Assembly: GCA_030562195.1 (NCBI GenBank) | Contig: JAUJPP010000012.1 | Span: forward strand, 4,402,001 to 4,466,000 | Length of the DNA stretch: 64,000 bases | Source: Nipponacmea schrenckii | Lineage: Eukaryota; Mollusca; Gastropoda; Lottiidae | Direction of reading: 5' to 3' | Part shown: positions 1 to 10,298 of the stretch, piece after piece | How positions within the stretch are numbered: the stretch's first letter is position 1 | Layout: each line of letters starts with the position of its first letter | Program-made: the position numbers and the translations under genes | The notes under the pieces: generated by a model | Told to the model about the DNA's origin: nothing | What the model saw: only the letters and a program-made list of their open reading frames with translations | Database searches by the model: none

Positions 1-632
1 GTGTATCAAATGTCAGATGTTGTAGTCGATGGACATCAGCCCAACAACAGAATAGTCAATAGGCTCAATAAATTGTGTATCAAATGTTTGTGGTTGTAGT
101 CAATGGACATCAGCCCAACAACTGAATAGTCAATAGGCTCAATAAATTGTGTATCAAATGTCAGTTGTTGTAGTCAATGGACATTAGTCCAACAACAGAA
201 TAGTCAATAGACTCGATAAATTGTTTATCAAATGACAGTTGTCGTAGTCAATGGACATCAGCCCAACAAATGAATAGTTAATGGGCTCATAAAAATTGTT
301 TATCAAATGTCACTTGTTGTAGTCAATGGATATTAGCCCAACAGCTGAATAGTCAATAAAATATGTATCAAATGTTTGTTGTTGTAGTCAATGGACATCA
401 GCCCAACAATTGACTATTCAATAGGCTCAATAAATTGTTTATCAAATGTCAGTTGTGGTAGCCAATGGACATTAGCCCAACAGCTGAATAGTCCATAGGC
501 TCAATAATTGTTTATCAAATGTCCGTTGTTGTAGTCAATGGACATCATCCCAACAACTAAATAGTCAATAGGCTCAATAAAATATGTATTTGTAGTCAAT
601 GGACATCAGCCCAACAACTGAATAGTCAGAAG
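1..632. repeat. 74-bp tandem satellite, about 8.7 copies
   Basis: A unit beginning near GTGTATCAAATGT restarts at about 1, 75, 149, 223 and 298, then with small deletions to about 632. Each unit carries TGTAGTCAATGGACATCAGC and AATAGTCAATAGGCTC. Copies differ by a few substitutions and one shortened unit near 350. The array is probably cut by the left edge of the window. No coding potential is visible. Confidence 0.95.
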
Positions 633-1500
633 GTCAACAGGTTTATTAGGCTTTAGAAAATTTGTTCTCCTTAGCATTTGAAGAAATTATCAAGTGGACC
701 AACTAGGTATACTTCCTCTCAGGATTACCAAAAGTTAAAATGTTAAAAAGGAGTGTATTCATTAGTAGACTGACCCGGTGTCAAAACTATACGATTGAAT
801 TCCTATGTAAACCAATGACTCCATTAAATTAAGTAATTTTGAAACCCAGTTAGCAGCTTTTTCCAAAAATTACTCAGTATAATAATTGATATATCGTCTT
901 ATATAATGTTTTCCAATGAAGGACGTACAATGCACAGTGAGCTTGATATCTATGAATTTTATTGATAGGCCCATAGACGTCACCGAGCTACATGTACACA
1001 ATACCATCGAATTGTCTGGGTTTGGCCTTGACCTTGGGGCAAGTAGACGTTTTGGCCGGCCAAAATGACGACGAAAATTTTTTTTTTATCAGAATAATAT
1101 ATCATAAAATAAGCTTAGATATCTGTGTCGTTTTTTCCCGAAAGACTAAAAATTACAGAGAAAACAACAAATTCGATTTTTGGTAGAATATGTTAGAAAT
1201 TCAACAAATTTGATTGGATGTAAAACTCGTTCAAATCGGTCGTTGATTGGTTAATAATTTCTGTGTGTAAATCATAAATCTGAGATATAGACGCTTGATG
1301 CTTTAATATTGCATGCGATAAATTATTATTACGTCAATGTTACAAGGCACTGACTTCGTTTAACAAATATGGCCTAATGGCGTCTGACTTGAAACGTATC
1401 CGGTGCTAAAAACTTGACGTCAAATAAGTTTATTAAACGTAGATTATAAGATCTTCGCCCGTTCTTTGTCACTACGTTTAAAAACAGTCCATGAATTCGT
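633..1500. other. non-coding stretch
   Basis: AT-rich sequence between the satellite and the LINE fragment. A 64-codon open frame at 992-1186 has no recognisable domain and contains an A/T run; I do not regard it as a gene. No RNA gene or repeat structure was seen. Confidence 0.5.
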
Positions 1501-1521
1501 CCGTCCAAACATGCTGCATCC

Positions 1522-2121
1522 CTGGCCGGGATATTTCTGTCAATGTTCTAAATGTTAAAGATCTGATTGAATTTGTGGAACAGGATACTAGTAATCTCCC
1601 TTGTTTCTTATTAAGTGTCGATTATGAAAAAGCTTGCGACAGGGTCTCAAATCAATAGGCCTACATGTTTTCACTCTTAGCTAAATTTGGTTTTGGTGAT
1701 GCTTTTATCTCTTATTTGAAAATCTTGTATTTTGGTATTAGAGGTTGTATCAAAATTAATGGTTTAATATCTAAATCGTTTAATATTGGTCGTTCCGTGC
1801 GTCAGGGGTGTCCGATCTCTGCTCTTCTTTACGTACTCACAACAGAGCCACGGAATTTACTCATTAAATCTAATCCAAATATAATTGGTATTCCCACACC
1901 TTTTGTGACCAAAAGTCATTGCTTTTTCAGCAAGCTGATGATGTGACGTTAACTTTAACAAATTTAGATTCAATTTATGAAGCCTTTGACACAATAAATG
2001 TTTATTGTCCTGCATCAGGTGCAAAAATTAAACCTAACAAGTCGGAGCTATTACTTGATGGCTCGTCAAGGGGTGTTTTCTTTGATAACTGTTCAGTTAC
2101 CCTTGTAAAGAGTTGTATGAA
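1522..2121 (+). mobile_element. L1/Tx1-like LINE, reverse transcriptase fragment (interrupted)
   Basis: The + strand encodes a decayed non-LTR reverse transcriptase. Visible in order: a GRDISVNVLNVKDLI segment, RT domain A as VDYEKACDRVS (usual D..KAFDRV), a G-rich stretch, domain B as VRQGCPISALLY, and domain C as QQADDVTLTLT (usual YADD), followed by SGAKIKPNKSE. There is an in-frame stop at about 1657 and a one-base frameshift near 1925, and the catalytic Tyr is replaced by Gln. The RQGCPIS..LY and SGAKIKPNKSE spacing suggests the L1/Tx1 group; clade assignment is inference. The element is cut at about 2121 by the DIRS element, and its 3' half resumes near 10,365. Confidence 0.85.
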
Positions 2122-2240
2122 AATTTAAAAAATTGACGAGACTTACCTTGGTTAAAGTTGAAGTCAATTTTAAATTCTGTCATAGGACTCACTGTAGGGA
2201 TTAAATGAGATAGTAGCACGTGCCGCATATTGTCATTCTT
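2122..2240 (-). repeat. DIRS left terminal inverted repeat
   Basis: GACGAGACTTACCTTGG with flanking bases at 2122-2206 pairs in reverse complement with 2350-2439. ATAGTAGCACGTGCCGCATA at 2209-2228 pairs with the same block near the right end (10299-10331). Confidence 0.88.
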
Positions 2241-2349
2241 TAAAGTAGAAATATTTAGATAAAACTAAGCATAACTACGGTGAAACCTAAAAACAAAAGG
2301 AGTGATGTGCAGGTTCACAACCTTGCAATATGTAGGGAGGGAAGGGTGG

Positions 2350-2470
2350 CATTTAATCCCTACAGTGAGTCCTATGACTCACAGAATTTAAACTTGACTT
2401 CAACTTTAACCAAGGTAAGTCTCGTCATTTTTTAAATTCTTTTTCGTCATATCACTTCCGGTCTTAAATG
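2350..2470 (-). repeat. DIRS internal complementary region (copy A)
   Basis: This 120-bp block is complementary to both ends of the element: its left three quarters to 2122-2206 and its right part to 10329-10364. In DIRS elements such a region is thought to template circle closure. The junction of the two halves falls at TTTAAATTC/TTTTTCGTC near 2436. Confidence 0.85.
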
Positions 2471-2533
2471 AGACTTCAAAGCAGGTTTTATCAAATATTT
2501 TATATATCAAACAAAAGATGTATGCATCAACAT

Positions 2534-3382
2534 TCAATCATGCAATACTGCATCAACAAATCGTGAATTTGAATTAGTAAGGATGTCCTTCTTGTAAAAT
2601 TTGTAAAAAGTTCCTGTATTACTCCATCCTCCTGCCTGAAGGATATCTCCAACTGGGATGGATTTTAAATGTGCCTTAGAACAAGCAGCAGAACGAACAC
2701 TATGTGATCCATATACGGAAGTATCAATATTTGAATTCGCCATGACATCCTTGATCCACCTTGAGACTGTATCTCTAGAAACCTTCCTGTGAGGCTTCAT
2801 AAAACTTATGAGGAGTGAGTTTTCGTTCTTTCGCAAACTCTCTGTCCTTAACAGATATTCTTTCACTGTTGAATAGACACAAAGCCTCCTATCTGGAGGG
2901 TAAGCTTTTAAATACACACACTGTACACTTTTTCCTGGTCTGCTATGTTTCTGTAACCCAGAAAGTTCAAAACAATACTCGTATTTGGTTTTCACTAGAT
3001 TGGCTATAGTTAATAGATGAATAGAATGAACACGGAGTGCGTTTGTTAATGCTATCAACATGGTAAGTTTCATTGTAAGTTGTTTCAGGCATAAATTCTT
3101 CAGAGGAGATAATTTCTTTAAGAAAAGTAACACGTCTCCAGCGTCCCATGTAACTAAGTGTCGCGGACGAGCGGGTCGAAGGTTAAACCCTCCCCGCATA
3201 AATTTCACCATCACTGGATGCTTTCCCAAGGAGTGTCCGTCAATTACTATTCCTGTGGCTGATAACGCTGATCTAGCAGTGTTTATTGAGCTATAAGTTA
3301 AGCCTGAATCAAATAACAGTGTCAGAAAAGTTATTATATGTTCTAAGAGACGGTTGAAGGAAACTAATTTGCCGTTCACCAC
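2534..3382 (-). pseudogene. DIRS tyrosine recombinase, catalytic part (copy A)
   Basis: A 282-residue open frame encodes the catalytic half of a DIRS-type tyrosine recombinase, which would integrate circular cDNA. Visible: the family signature SGLTYSSINTARSALSATG near residues 27-45, catalytic Arg in NALRVHSIHLL, the H-x-x-R motif in YGSHSVRSAACSKA, and the nucleophile Tyr region GGWSNTGTFYKFYKKD. The amino-terminal recombinase segment (EGTKKQYSNFIQRW) lies in the neighbouring ORF in another frame, so the frame at residue 1 (a GTG) is not a natural start. It is identical in layout to copy B. Confidence 0.85.
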
Positions 3383-3965
3383 TATATCGTAACCATCTTT
3401 GTATGAAGTTTGAATATTGTTTCTTAGTTCCCTCTTTCCAAGAGTCCAGGAGTATCTTGAAAGTCCTTGTTCTTGGTAGAGTTTCCAGAGACAAGGCAGG
3501 CGAATGGTGTTGATCTGGTCTGTGTGGAAGAGTGAGTAACTGCTTCACTCGGGGAATTATTACTGGATTGTCTATCAGTAGTTCCATGATTTGAACAAAC
3601 CAAAGTTGAGTTGGCCAGAGAGGGGCGATGACTATTCCTGTAGCCCCGTCCTCTCGTATCTTCTTGATACAACGAGCCATTAAGCTGAAAGGAGGAAACA
3701 TATAAATTAGTTTAAACGTATGCCAGTCAATACTGAATGCATCCACATAAGTAGAATCGGGGTCTGGCTTCCAGGAGGCAAAACAGGACACCTGTTTATT
3801 ATGCCTAGAGGCAAACAAATCAACCTCGGGTTTGCCAAACTGTCCACATATATTGTGAAAAATGTCAGTTTTGAGTTTCCACTCTATACTATCATTAAAA
3901 ACTCTTGAGCACCGGTCAGCCTCAGTATTGTCTTTTCCTGCAATATGAGAGGAAGAAATCCACAA
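3309..3965 (-). pseudogene. DIRS RNase H tail and recombinase N-terminus (copy A)
   Basis: A 218-residue frame begins in the end of the RNase H-like domain (SSSHIAGKDNTEADRCSR), passes through the DIRS-typical linker (PEVDLFASRHNKQ, SWKPDPDSTYVDAFS, IAPLWPTQLWF) and reaches the first recombinase helix (SWKEGTKKQYSNFIQRW). It then closes after a shift relative to the catalytic recombinase frame at about 3380. It is separated from the upstream RT frame by a second frame change near 3970-4000. Confidence 0.85.
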
Positions 3966-3975
3966 ATTACGCTCT

Positions 3976-5037
3976 TTACACCAGAGCCAACCTATTTAAC
4001 GGTTCAGATTTAATTCCTCCCATATTATTTATGTAACTTACGGAGGTAGTATTGTCACATAATATTTTGATGTGATTACAATGCACAACCTGCTTTTCAA
4101 AAGATTTCAATGCAAACAGAACAGATAGCAACTCTAGGTTATTGATATGCTGCATTCTTTCATCATCATTCCAACGTCCACCTGTTTCAGTGGCTGGTTC
4201 TAGGATGGCGCCCCAACCTTCAAGCGACGAGTCAGTTGTTATAATCACGTCTGGGTTGCCATGTGAAATTTTTCGCGTTTGTGTGTGTATATTAGAACAC
4301 CACCAAGCCAACTCTGTCAGCATACTCCTCGTTATTTTAACAAATTTATCAAAATTACCGTTATTTTCTTTTAAAGCCATTATCTTGCTTTTCTCTAAAT
4401 TTCGATAAAATAGAGGGCCATATTCAACGGCAGAAAAACTGGAAATCAATATGCCAATAACATGGGCTAAATCTCTAATTGGAACAATATCTTTCTTAGA
4501 TATTCTCAAACATTCTGTGGTTATGTAAGTTTTCTTGTCTTCTGGAAGAAAAACAATCATATCATTAGAGTCTATGACATTACCTAGAAATGTTATCTGT
4601 TGTGTTGGACTCAGGACACTTTTTGAGGGGTGAACTATGAACCCCAACCTTTGCATTAGACTAACAGCTTGGTCTACGTTATTTTTGCATTCCGTCTCAG
4701 TCTGACCTAACAGAAGACTGTCATCAATGTACCCTGCACTAAGAATACCACTGTTTCGGAGTGTAGCGTAGACTGGTTTCATTAGTTTCGTGAAAAGCAA
4801 TGGAGCCAAGGAGTATCCATTGGGTAAACAAGTGTATTGGTATAATTTTCCCTGCCACCTTAAACGAAAAAACTTCTGATGCTCTTCAGCTATTTTGACT
4901 GAATAATAAGCATGACGAATGTCAATAGAACTCATATAACAATTCCTAGTCACCAAATTCAAGGTGCTTTCAAAAGTAACCATTTTAAAATGTCGGTAAG
5001 GTATGAACTCATTGAATTTCTTTAAGTTCAAAATCAT
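3976..5037 (-). pseudogene. DIRS reverse transcriptase / RNase H (copy A)
   Basis: A 353-residue frame with RT domain A intact as SSIDIRHAYYSVKIAEEHQ, LPNGYSLAPLLFTKLM, catalytic YIDDSLLLG, and RNase H residues in TTDSSLEGWGAI, NLELLSVLFAL and LCDNTTSVSYINNM. Copy A keeps the Tyr-Tyr-Ser of domain A that copy B lost. Its upstream part is shifted by loss of one base in an A run near 5050 (eight A where copy B has AAAGAAAAA). A deletion of about 170 bp also removes the stretch equivalent to 8596-8766. This copy cannot make a full polyprotein. Confidence 0.85.
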
Positions 5038-5167
5038 TCTGAACTCACTATTTTTTTTGGTCTAACAAAAATGGGAGACACAAATTGACCAGACTCATAC
5101 TCTACTTCAACAATAACCTTATTACCGATCATGTTTAGAACTTCTGAAGTAATAGTTTTGGTTTCTG

Positions 5168-5667
5168 CTAAGTTGAACTTAGATTGTAGTTTTTTGAAAA
5201 CTGTCTATTAAATGAACCAGAAGAATAATTGCCTCTACTACTACTACTACCTCTCCATGATCTGCCATAGTTACCTCTGGATCTTCTCCATGGTCTTCCC
5301 CTAGAAAATTGTGGCGTGGAGGTATTCTGTAATTTGTGCCCTATGCGGCTACAATCAGCAATTTCTTTGGCCAGTTTTGGAACATCATCTCCAAAAAGGT
5401 AATTGGTATATGGCTGGGTCTGGGCACATAGATGTGAATACTCTGGTCGTAAATCAGCCTTAATAAACTCCCTTCTGGTAAGATTGATTTGTCTGTTCGA
5501 ATGACCCAGCAAGGAGAGGCCATCATTTAATTTTTCAATAATGTTAGGCATGGCTACAGACAGCAAATTTGGAGTATGTGCAAGGTCTGCCAAACTATCA
5601 ACTGCCTTGGCAGACTTAACAATGGATCCTTGAATGAATTTCAGTTTCCTATCCGATGTCTTCGAGA
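5168..5667 (-). pseudogene. DIRS gag-like C-terminal fragment (copy A)
   Basis: This covers the C-terminal third of the gag-like protein: a helical part (NLTRREFIKADLRPEYSHLC) then a Gly/Arg/Ser-rich tail (RGRPWRRSRGNYGRSWRGSS) of the kind that binds nucleic acid. The 5' part is missing because the duplication breakpoint lies at 5667, and the 3' end is fused to RT-side sequence by the 170-bp deletion. Small in-frame indels distinguish it from copy B. Confidence 0.8.
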
Positions 5668-5767
5668 AATATTTAGATAAAACTAAGCATAACTACGGTG
5701 AAACCTAAAAACAAAAGGAGTGATGTGCAGGTTCACAACCTTGCAATATGTAGGGAGGGAAGGGTGG

Positions 5768-5888
5768 CATTTAATCCCTACAGTGAGTCCTATGACTCAC
5801 AGAATTTAAAATTGACTTCAACTTTAACCAAGGTAAGTCTCGTCATTTTTTAAATTCTTTTTCGTCATATCACTTCCGGTCTTAAATG
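5768..5888 (-). repeat. DIRS internal complementary region (copy B)
   Basis: Second copy of the 2350-2470 block, carried along in the tandem duplication. It is also complementary to the two outer ends of the element, so the element now holds two such regions. Confidence 0.85.
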
Positions 5889-5951
5889 AGACTTCAAAGC
5901 AGGTTTTATCAAATATTTTATATAACAAACAAAAGATGTATGCATCAACAT

Positions 5952-6800
5952 TCAATCATGCAATACTGCATCAACAAATCGTGAATTTGAATTAGTAAGG
6001 ATGTCCTTCTTGTAAAATTTGTAAAAAGTTCCTGTATTACTCCATCCTCCTGCCTGAAGGATATCTCCAACTGGGATGGATTTTAAATGTGCCTTAGAAC
6101 AAGCAGCAGAACGAACACTATGTGATCCATATACGGAAGTATCAATATTTGAATTCGCCATGACATCCTTGATCCACCTTGAGACTGTATCTCTAGAAAC
6201 CTTCCTGTGAGGCTTCATAAAACTTATGAGGAGTGAGTTTTCGTTCTTTCGCAAACTCTCTGTCCTTAACAGATATTCTTTCACTGTTGAATAGACACAA
6301 AGCCTCCTATCTGGAGGGTAAGCTTTTAAATACACACACTGTACACTTTTTCCTGGTCTGCTATGTTTCTGTAACCCAGAAAGTTCAAAACAATACTCGT
6401 ATTTGGTTTTCACTAGATTGGCTATAGTTAATAGATGAATAGAATGAACACGGAGTGCGTTTGTTAATGCTATCAACATGGTAAGTTTCATTGTAAGTTG
6501 TTTCAGGCATAAATTCTTCAGAGGAGATAATTTCTTTAAGAAAAGTAACACGTCTCCAGCGTCCCATGTAACTAAGTGTCGCGGACGAGCGGGTCGAAGG
6601 TTAAACCCTCCCCGCATAAATTTCACCATCACTGGATGCTTTCCCAAGGAGTGTCCGTCAATTACTATTCCTGTGGCTGATAACGCTGATCTAGCAGTGT
6701 TTATTGAGCTATAAGTTAAGCCTGAATCAAATAACAGTGTCAGAAAAGTTATTATATGTTCTAAGAGACGGTTGAAGGAAACTAATTTGCCGTTCACCAC
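5952..6800 (-). CDS. DIRS tyrosine recombinase, catalytic part (copy B)
   Basis: A 282-residue frame encodes the catalytic domain of a DIRS tyrosine recombinase, identical to copy A at the protein level as far as I compared it. It has SSINTARSALSATG, catalytic Arg in ALRVHSIHLL, HSVRSAACSKA and the Tyr-bearing TFYKFYKKD. This matches the R...H-x-x-R...Y set of the family. Expression would need a frameshift from the preceding frame, because the natural N-terminus (EGTKKQYSNFIQRW) is encoded out of frame in 6727-7383. Whether that shift is programmed or a mutation cannot be decided here. Confidence 0.85.
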   Translation of the reverse strand: MVNGKLVSFNRLLEHIITFLTLLFDSGLTYSSINTARSALSATGIVIDGHSLGKHPVMVKFMRGGFNLRPARPRHLVTWDAGDVLLFLKKLSPLKNLCLKQLTMKLTMLIALTNALRVHSIHLLTIANLVKTKYEYCFELSGLQKHSRPGKSVQCVYLKAYPPDRRLCVYSTVKEYLLRTESLRKNENSLLISFMKPHRKVSRDTVSRWIKDVMANSNIDTSVYGSHSVRSAACSKAHLKSIPVGDILQAGGWSNTGTFYKFYKKDILTNSNSRFVDAVLHD

Positions 6801-7383
6801 TATATCGTAACCATCTTTGTATGAAGTTTGAATATTGTTTCTTAGTTCCCTCTTTCCAAGAGTCCAGGAGTATCTTGAAAGTCCTTGTTCTTGGTAGAGT
6901 TTCCAGAGACAAGGCAGGCGAATGGTGTTGATCTGGTCTGTGTGGAAGAGTGAGTAACTGCTTCACTCGGGGAATTATTACTGGATTGTCTATCAGTAGT
7001 TCCATGATTTGAACAAACCAAAGTTGAGTTGGCCAGAGAGGGGCGATGACTATTCCTGTAGCCCCGTCCTCTCGTATCTTCTTGATACAACGAGCCATTA
7101 AGCTGAAAGGAGGAAACATATAAATTAGTTTAAACGTATGCCAGTCAATACTGAATGCATCCACATAAGTAGAATCGGGGTCTGGCTTCCAGGAGGCAAA
7201 ACAGGTCACCTGTTTATTATGCCTAGAGGCAAACAAATCAACCTCGGGTGTGCCAAACTGTCCACATATATTGTGAAAAATGTCAGTTTTGAGTTTCCAC
7301 TCTATACTATCATTAAAAACTCTTGAGCACCGGTCAGCCTCAGTATTGTCTTTTCCTGCAATATGAGAGGAAGAAATCCACAA
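6727..7383 (-). CDS. DIRS RNase H tail and recombinase N-terminus (copy B)
   Basis: A 218-residue frame with the end of RNase H (HIAGKDNTEADRCSR), the conserved DIRS stretch GTPEVDLFASRHNKQV, SWKPDPDSTYVDAFS, GIVIAPLWPTQLWF, and the first recombinase helix SWKEGTKKQYSNFIQRW. It overlaps the catalytic recombinase frame by about 73 bp in a different frame. Compared with copy A there are only a few changes (for example GTPEV for GKPEV, and QVTCF for QVSCF). Confidence 0.85.
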   Translation of the reverse strand: MWISSSHIAGKDNTEADRCSRVFNDSIEWKLKTDIFHNICGQFGTPEVDLFASRHNKQVTCFASWKPDPDSTYVDAFSIDWHTFKLIYMFPPFSLMARCIKKIREDGATGIVIAPLWPTQLWFVQIMELLIDNPVIIPRVKQLLTLPHRPDQHHSPALSLETLPRTRTFKILLDSWKEGTKKQYSNFIQRWLRYSGERQISFLQPSLRTYNNFSDTVI

Positions 7384-7393
7384 ATTACGCTCT

Positions 7394-8685
7394 TTACACC
7401 AGAGCCAACCTATTTAACGGTTCAGATTTAATTCCTCCCATATTATTTATGTAACTTACGGAGGTAGTATTGTCACATAATATTTTGATGTGATTACAAT
7501 GCACAACCTGCTTTTCAAAAGATTTCAATGCAAACAGAACAGATAGCAACTCTAGGTAATTGATATGCTGCATTCTTTCATCATCATTCCAACGTCCACC
7601 TGTTTCAGTGGCTGGTTCTAGGATGGCGCCCCAACCTTCAAGCGACGAGTCAGTTGTTATAATCACGTCTGGGTTGCCATGTGAAATTTTTCGCGTTTGT
7701 GTGTGTATATTAGAACACCACCAAGCCAACTCTGTCAGCATACTCCTCGTTATTTTAACAAATTTATCAAAATTACCGTTATTTTCTTTTAAAGCCATTA
7801 TCTTGCTTTTCTCTAAATTTCGATAAAATAGAGGGCCATATTCAACGGCAGAAAAACTGGAAATCAATATGCTAATAACATGGGCTAAATCTCTAATTGG
7901 AACAATATCTTTCTTAGATATTCTCAAACATTCTGTGGTTATGTAAGTTTTCTTGTCTTCTGGAAGAAAAACAATCATATCATTAGAGTCTATGACATTA
8001 CCTAGAAATGTTATCTGTTGTGTTGGACTCAGGACACTTTTTGAGGGGTGAACTATGAACCCCAACCTTTGCATTAGACTAACAGCTTGGTCTACGTTAT
8101 TTTTGCATTCCGTCTCAGTCTGACCTAACAGAAGACTGTCATCAATGTACCCTGCACTAAGAATACCACTGTTTCGGAGTGTAGCGTAGACTGGTTTCAT
8201 TAGTTTCGTGAAAAGCAATGGAGCCAAGGAGTATCCATTGGGTAAACAAGTGTATTGGTATAATTTTCCCTGCCACCTTAAACGAAAAAACTTCTGATGC
8301 TCTTCAGCTATTTTGACTGCATGACGAATGTCAATAGAACTCATATAACAATTCCTAGTCACCAAATTCAAGGTGCTTTCAAAAGTATCCATTTTAAAAT
8401 GTCGGTAAGGTATGAACTCATTGAATTTCTTTAAGTTCAAAATCATTCTCAACTCACCATTTTTCTTTGGTCTAACAAAAATGGGAGACACAAATTGACC
8501 AGGCTCATACTCTACTTCAACAATAACCTTATTACCGATCATGTTTAGAACTTCTGAAGTAATAGTTTTGGTTTCTGCTAAGTTGAACTTAGATTCGTAA
8601 GGAAACCAATTTTGGATTGGCGAAATGCCACCTATAAATTCTAGATGACAATGGTTGACTATGTCCAAAATATGAACATCAGAAG
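7394..8685 (-). CDS. DIRS reverse transcriptase / RNase H (copy B, 3 residues lost in RT domain A)
   Basis: The 424-residue frame counted from 8668 stays open upstream into the gag overlap (RKSFVEEITSDVHILDIV), so it was probably reached by frameshift from gag. Domains: SPIFVRPKKNGELRMILN (RT fingers), domain A as SSIDIRHAVKIAEEHQ, LPNGYSLAPLL, catalytic YIDDSLLLG, FLGNVIDS, then RNase H with TTDSSLEGWGA, YLELLSVLFAL and LCDNTTSVSYINN. Domain A lacks the Tyr-Tyr-Ser present in copy A (a 9-base loss near 8319), so activity is doubtful. The frame closes at 7394, where a shift would continue into the RNase H tail. Confidence 0.85.
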
Positions 8686-10110
8686 TTATTTCTTCAACAA
8701 AACTTTTACGACAGTAAAAAACTTCTGGTTATGAGTTTTCTTCTCTTTCTGGGGTGCACCACCCCGCTTGTAGTTTTTTGAAAACTGTCTATTAAATGAA
8801 CCAGAAGAATAATTGCCTCTACTACTACTACTACCTCTCCATGATCTGCCATAGTTACCTCTGGATGGACGTCTTCTCCATGGTCTTCCCCTAGAAAATT
8901 GTGGCGTGGAGGTATTCTGTAATTTGTGCCCTATGCGGCTACAATCAGCAATTTCTTTGGCCAGTTTTGGAACATCATCTCCAAAAAGGTAATTGGTATA
9001 TGGCTGGGTCTGGGCACATAGATGTGAATACTCTGGTCGTAAATCAGCCTTAATAAACTCCCTTCTGGTAAGATTGATTTGTCTGTTCGAATGACCCAGC
9101 AAGGAGAGGCCATCATTTAATTTTTCAATAATGTTAGGCATGGCTACAGACAGCAAATTTGGAGTATGTGCAAGGTCTGCCAAACTATCAACTGCCTTGG
9201 TAAGGACAATGGCAGACTTAACAATGGATCCTTGAATGAATTTCAGTTTCCTATCCGATGTCTTCGAGTCCTGAGTCATGATGTCCCATACTAGCTGATT
9301 AGTTTTTACCATCACTAATGCATCACAATTTTTAGGCCTGGCTGTGATTTCATCTTTTAGTAAGGCAGCATACTGGTCTTCACTCATTCCTTGCCTGAAG
9401 AGATCATTTATATTATTGGCCAAAACTTCATCAACATTTTTGTCTACTACAGAGTCAGAAGGCTTTATCCTTTTTGACATAGACGAAAAACAATTTTCAG
9501 TTGTGGTATGACTAATAGTCTGGACTGGTGACTCATCAATTTTCCTTTTCAATGAGCCAGGGCTGTCATTTTTGTCTGACAATTCATCCTCCACATCAGA
9601 ACAATCTTTGTCATTGGGTCTATCATACCCATGTTCAAACTCATAATATTCATCATCATTATCATAGCCCTGATAGTGATAGGACAGATCTTCCAATTTC
9701 CCAAGTCTAGTTGCCTGCTGTGCCTGCTCATCTCTGATATTCTTCAGTATATTAATGATCTCATCATTACTACTTTTACTTTTAGACTTCTGCTTCTGTG
9801 CAGGCTGAATTTGCGATGTACTCGCAGTACCCACTGACGAAACAGATGGCAAGACCGGGGTCTGAGACTGTGAAAAAGATCCAACACCTTTAGACCTCGT
9901 GTGGATTTCATCATGACTAGCCTTTGATTTTGGGGAGACCATATCTGTCGTGGTAATCGGATCAGGTGACAGAAGAGGTAAATCAAAATCTTTCCAATCT
10001 AGTTCGTTATTAATGGACGAATTACTTCTCAAATTCTTTTTCATTTTATCGTCCGCCATATTGTCGAAAATAAGACCACGTCTTTTTCGGTGGTTGTCGT
10101 AAACAAACAC
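8686..10110 (-). CDS. DIRS gag-like protein (full length)
   Basis: A 474-codon frame. The first ATG is at 10110, but the second in-frame Met (NMADDKMKKNLRS, about 10059) is an equally good start. Order: a Ser/Lys-rich, charged and probably disordered N-terminal third; an acidic region (DNDDEYYEFEHGYD); a helical middle (SVAMPNIIEKLNDGLSLLGH); and a Gly/Arg/Ser-rich tail (RRRPSRGNYGRSWRGSSSS). The last residues overlap the RT frame. The position upstream of RT and the basic tail fit the gag-like ORF of DIRS elements; there is no recognisable zinc knuckle. It is the only complete gag in the array. Confidence 0.82.
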   Translation of the reverse strand: MFVYDNHRKRRGLIFDNMADDKMKKNLRSNSSINNELDWKDFDLPLLSPDPITTTDMVSPKSKASHDEIHTRSKGVGSFSQSQTPVLPSVSSVGTASTSQIQPAQKQKSKSKSSNDEIINILKNIRDEQAQQATRLGKLEDLSYHYQGYDNDDEYYEFEHGYDRPNDKDCSDVEDELSDKNDSPGSLKRKIDESPVQTISHTTTENCFSSMSKRIKPSDSVVDKNVDEVLANNINDLFRQGMSEDQYAALLKDEITARPKNCDALVMVKTNQLVWDIMTQDSKTSDRKLKFIQGSIVKSAIVLTKAVDSLADLAHTPNLLSVAMPNIIEKLNDGLSLLGHSNRQINLTRREFIKADLRPEYSHLCAQTQPYTNYLFGDDVPKLAKEIADCSRIGHKLQNTSTPQFSRGRPWRRRPSRGNYGRSWRGSSSSRGNYSSGSFNRQFSKNYKRGGAPQKEKKTHNQKFFTVVKVLLKK

Positions 10111-10298
10111 AACTCGTATGGCAAATTGAAAGCAAATAAAAACTGGTAGGGACCAAGGCGACTTTCAATGTAATATGAACTGGTAAATAGAGAAAACAAG
10201 TTCTATCTACGTAAATGTTCTATCGATCTATCTTATCTTCGAACAAAACCTTTGCGACATTGAAGACCACGTCTTCACACTTCGAGAGCGAGCGCTAC

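Larger units (their letters stand above)
2248..5667 (-). repeat. tandem duplication copy A of DIRS body (3.42 kb)
   Basis: Positions 2248-5667 repeat as 5668 onward with an offset of about 3,418-3,420. The copy runs from just outside the internal complementary region to the middle of gag, where CTTCGAG is joined directly to AAATATTTAGATAAAACTAA. The two copies differ by scattered substitutions and small indels. At the junction there is only AG/GAG of shared sequence, pointing to an end-joining or template-switch event. Confidence 0.93.

Noticed and set aside
1..632. CRISPR-like array
   Set aside because: The unit repeats throughout its 74 bp with no unique spacers, and the sequence is clearly eukaryotic; it is an ordinary satellite.
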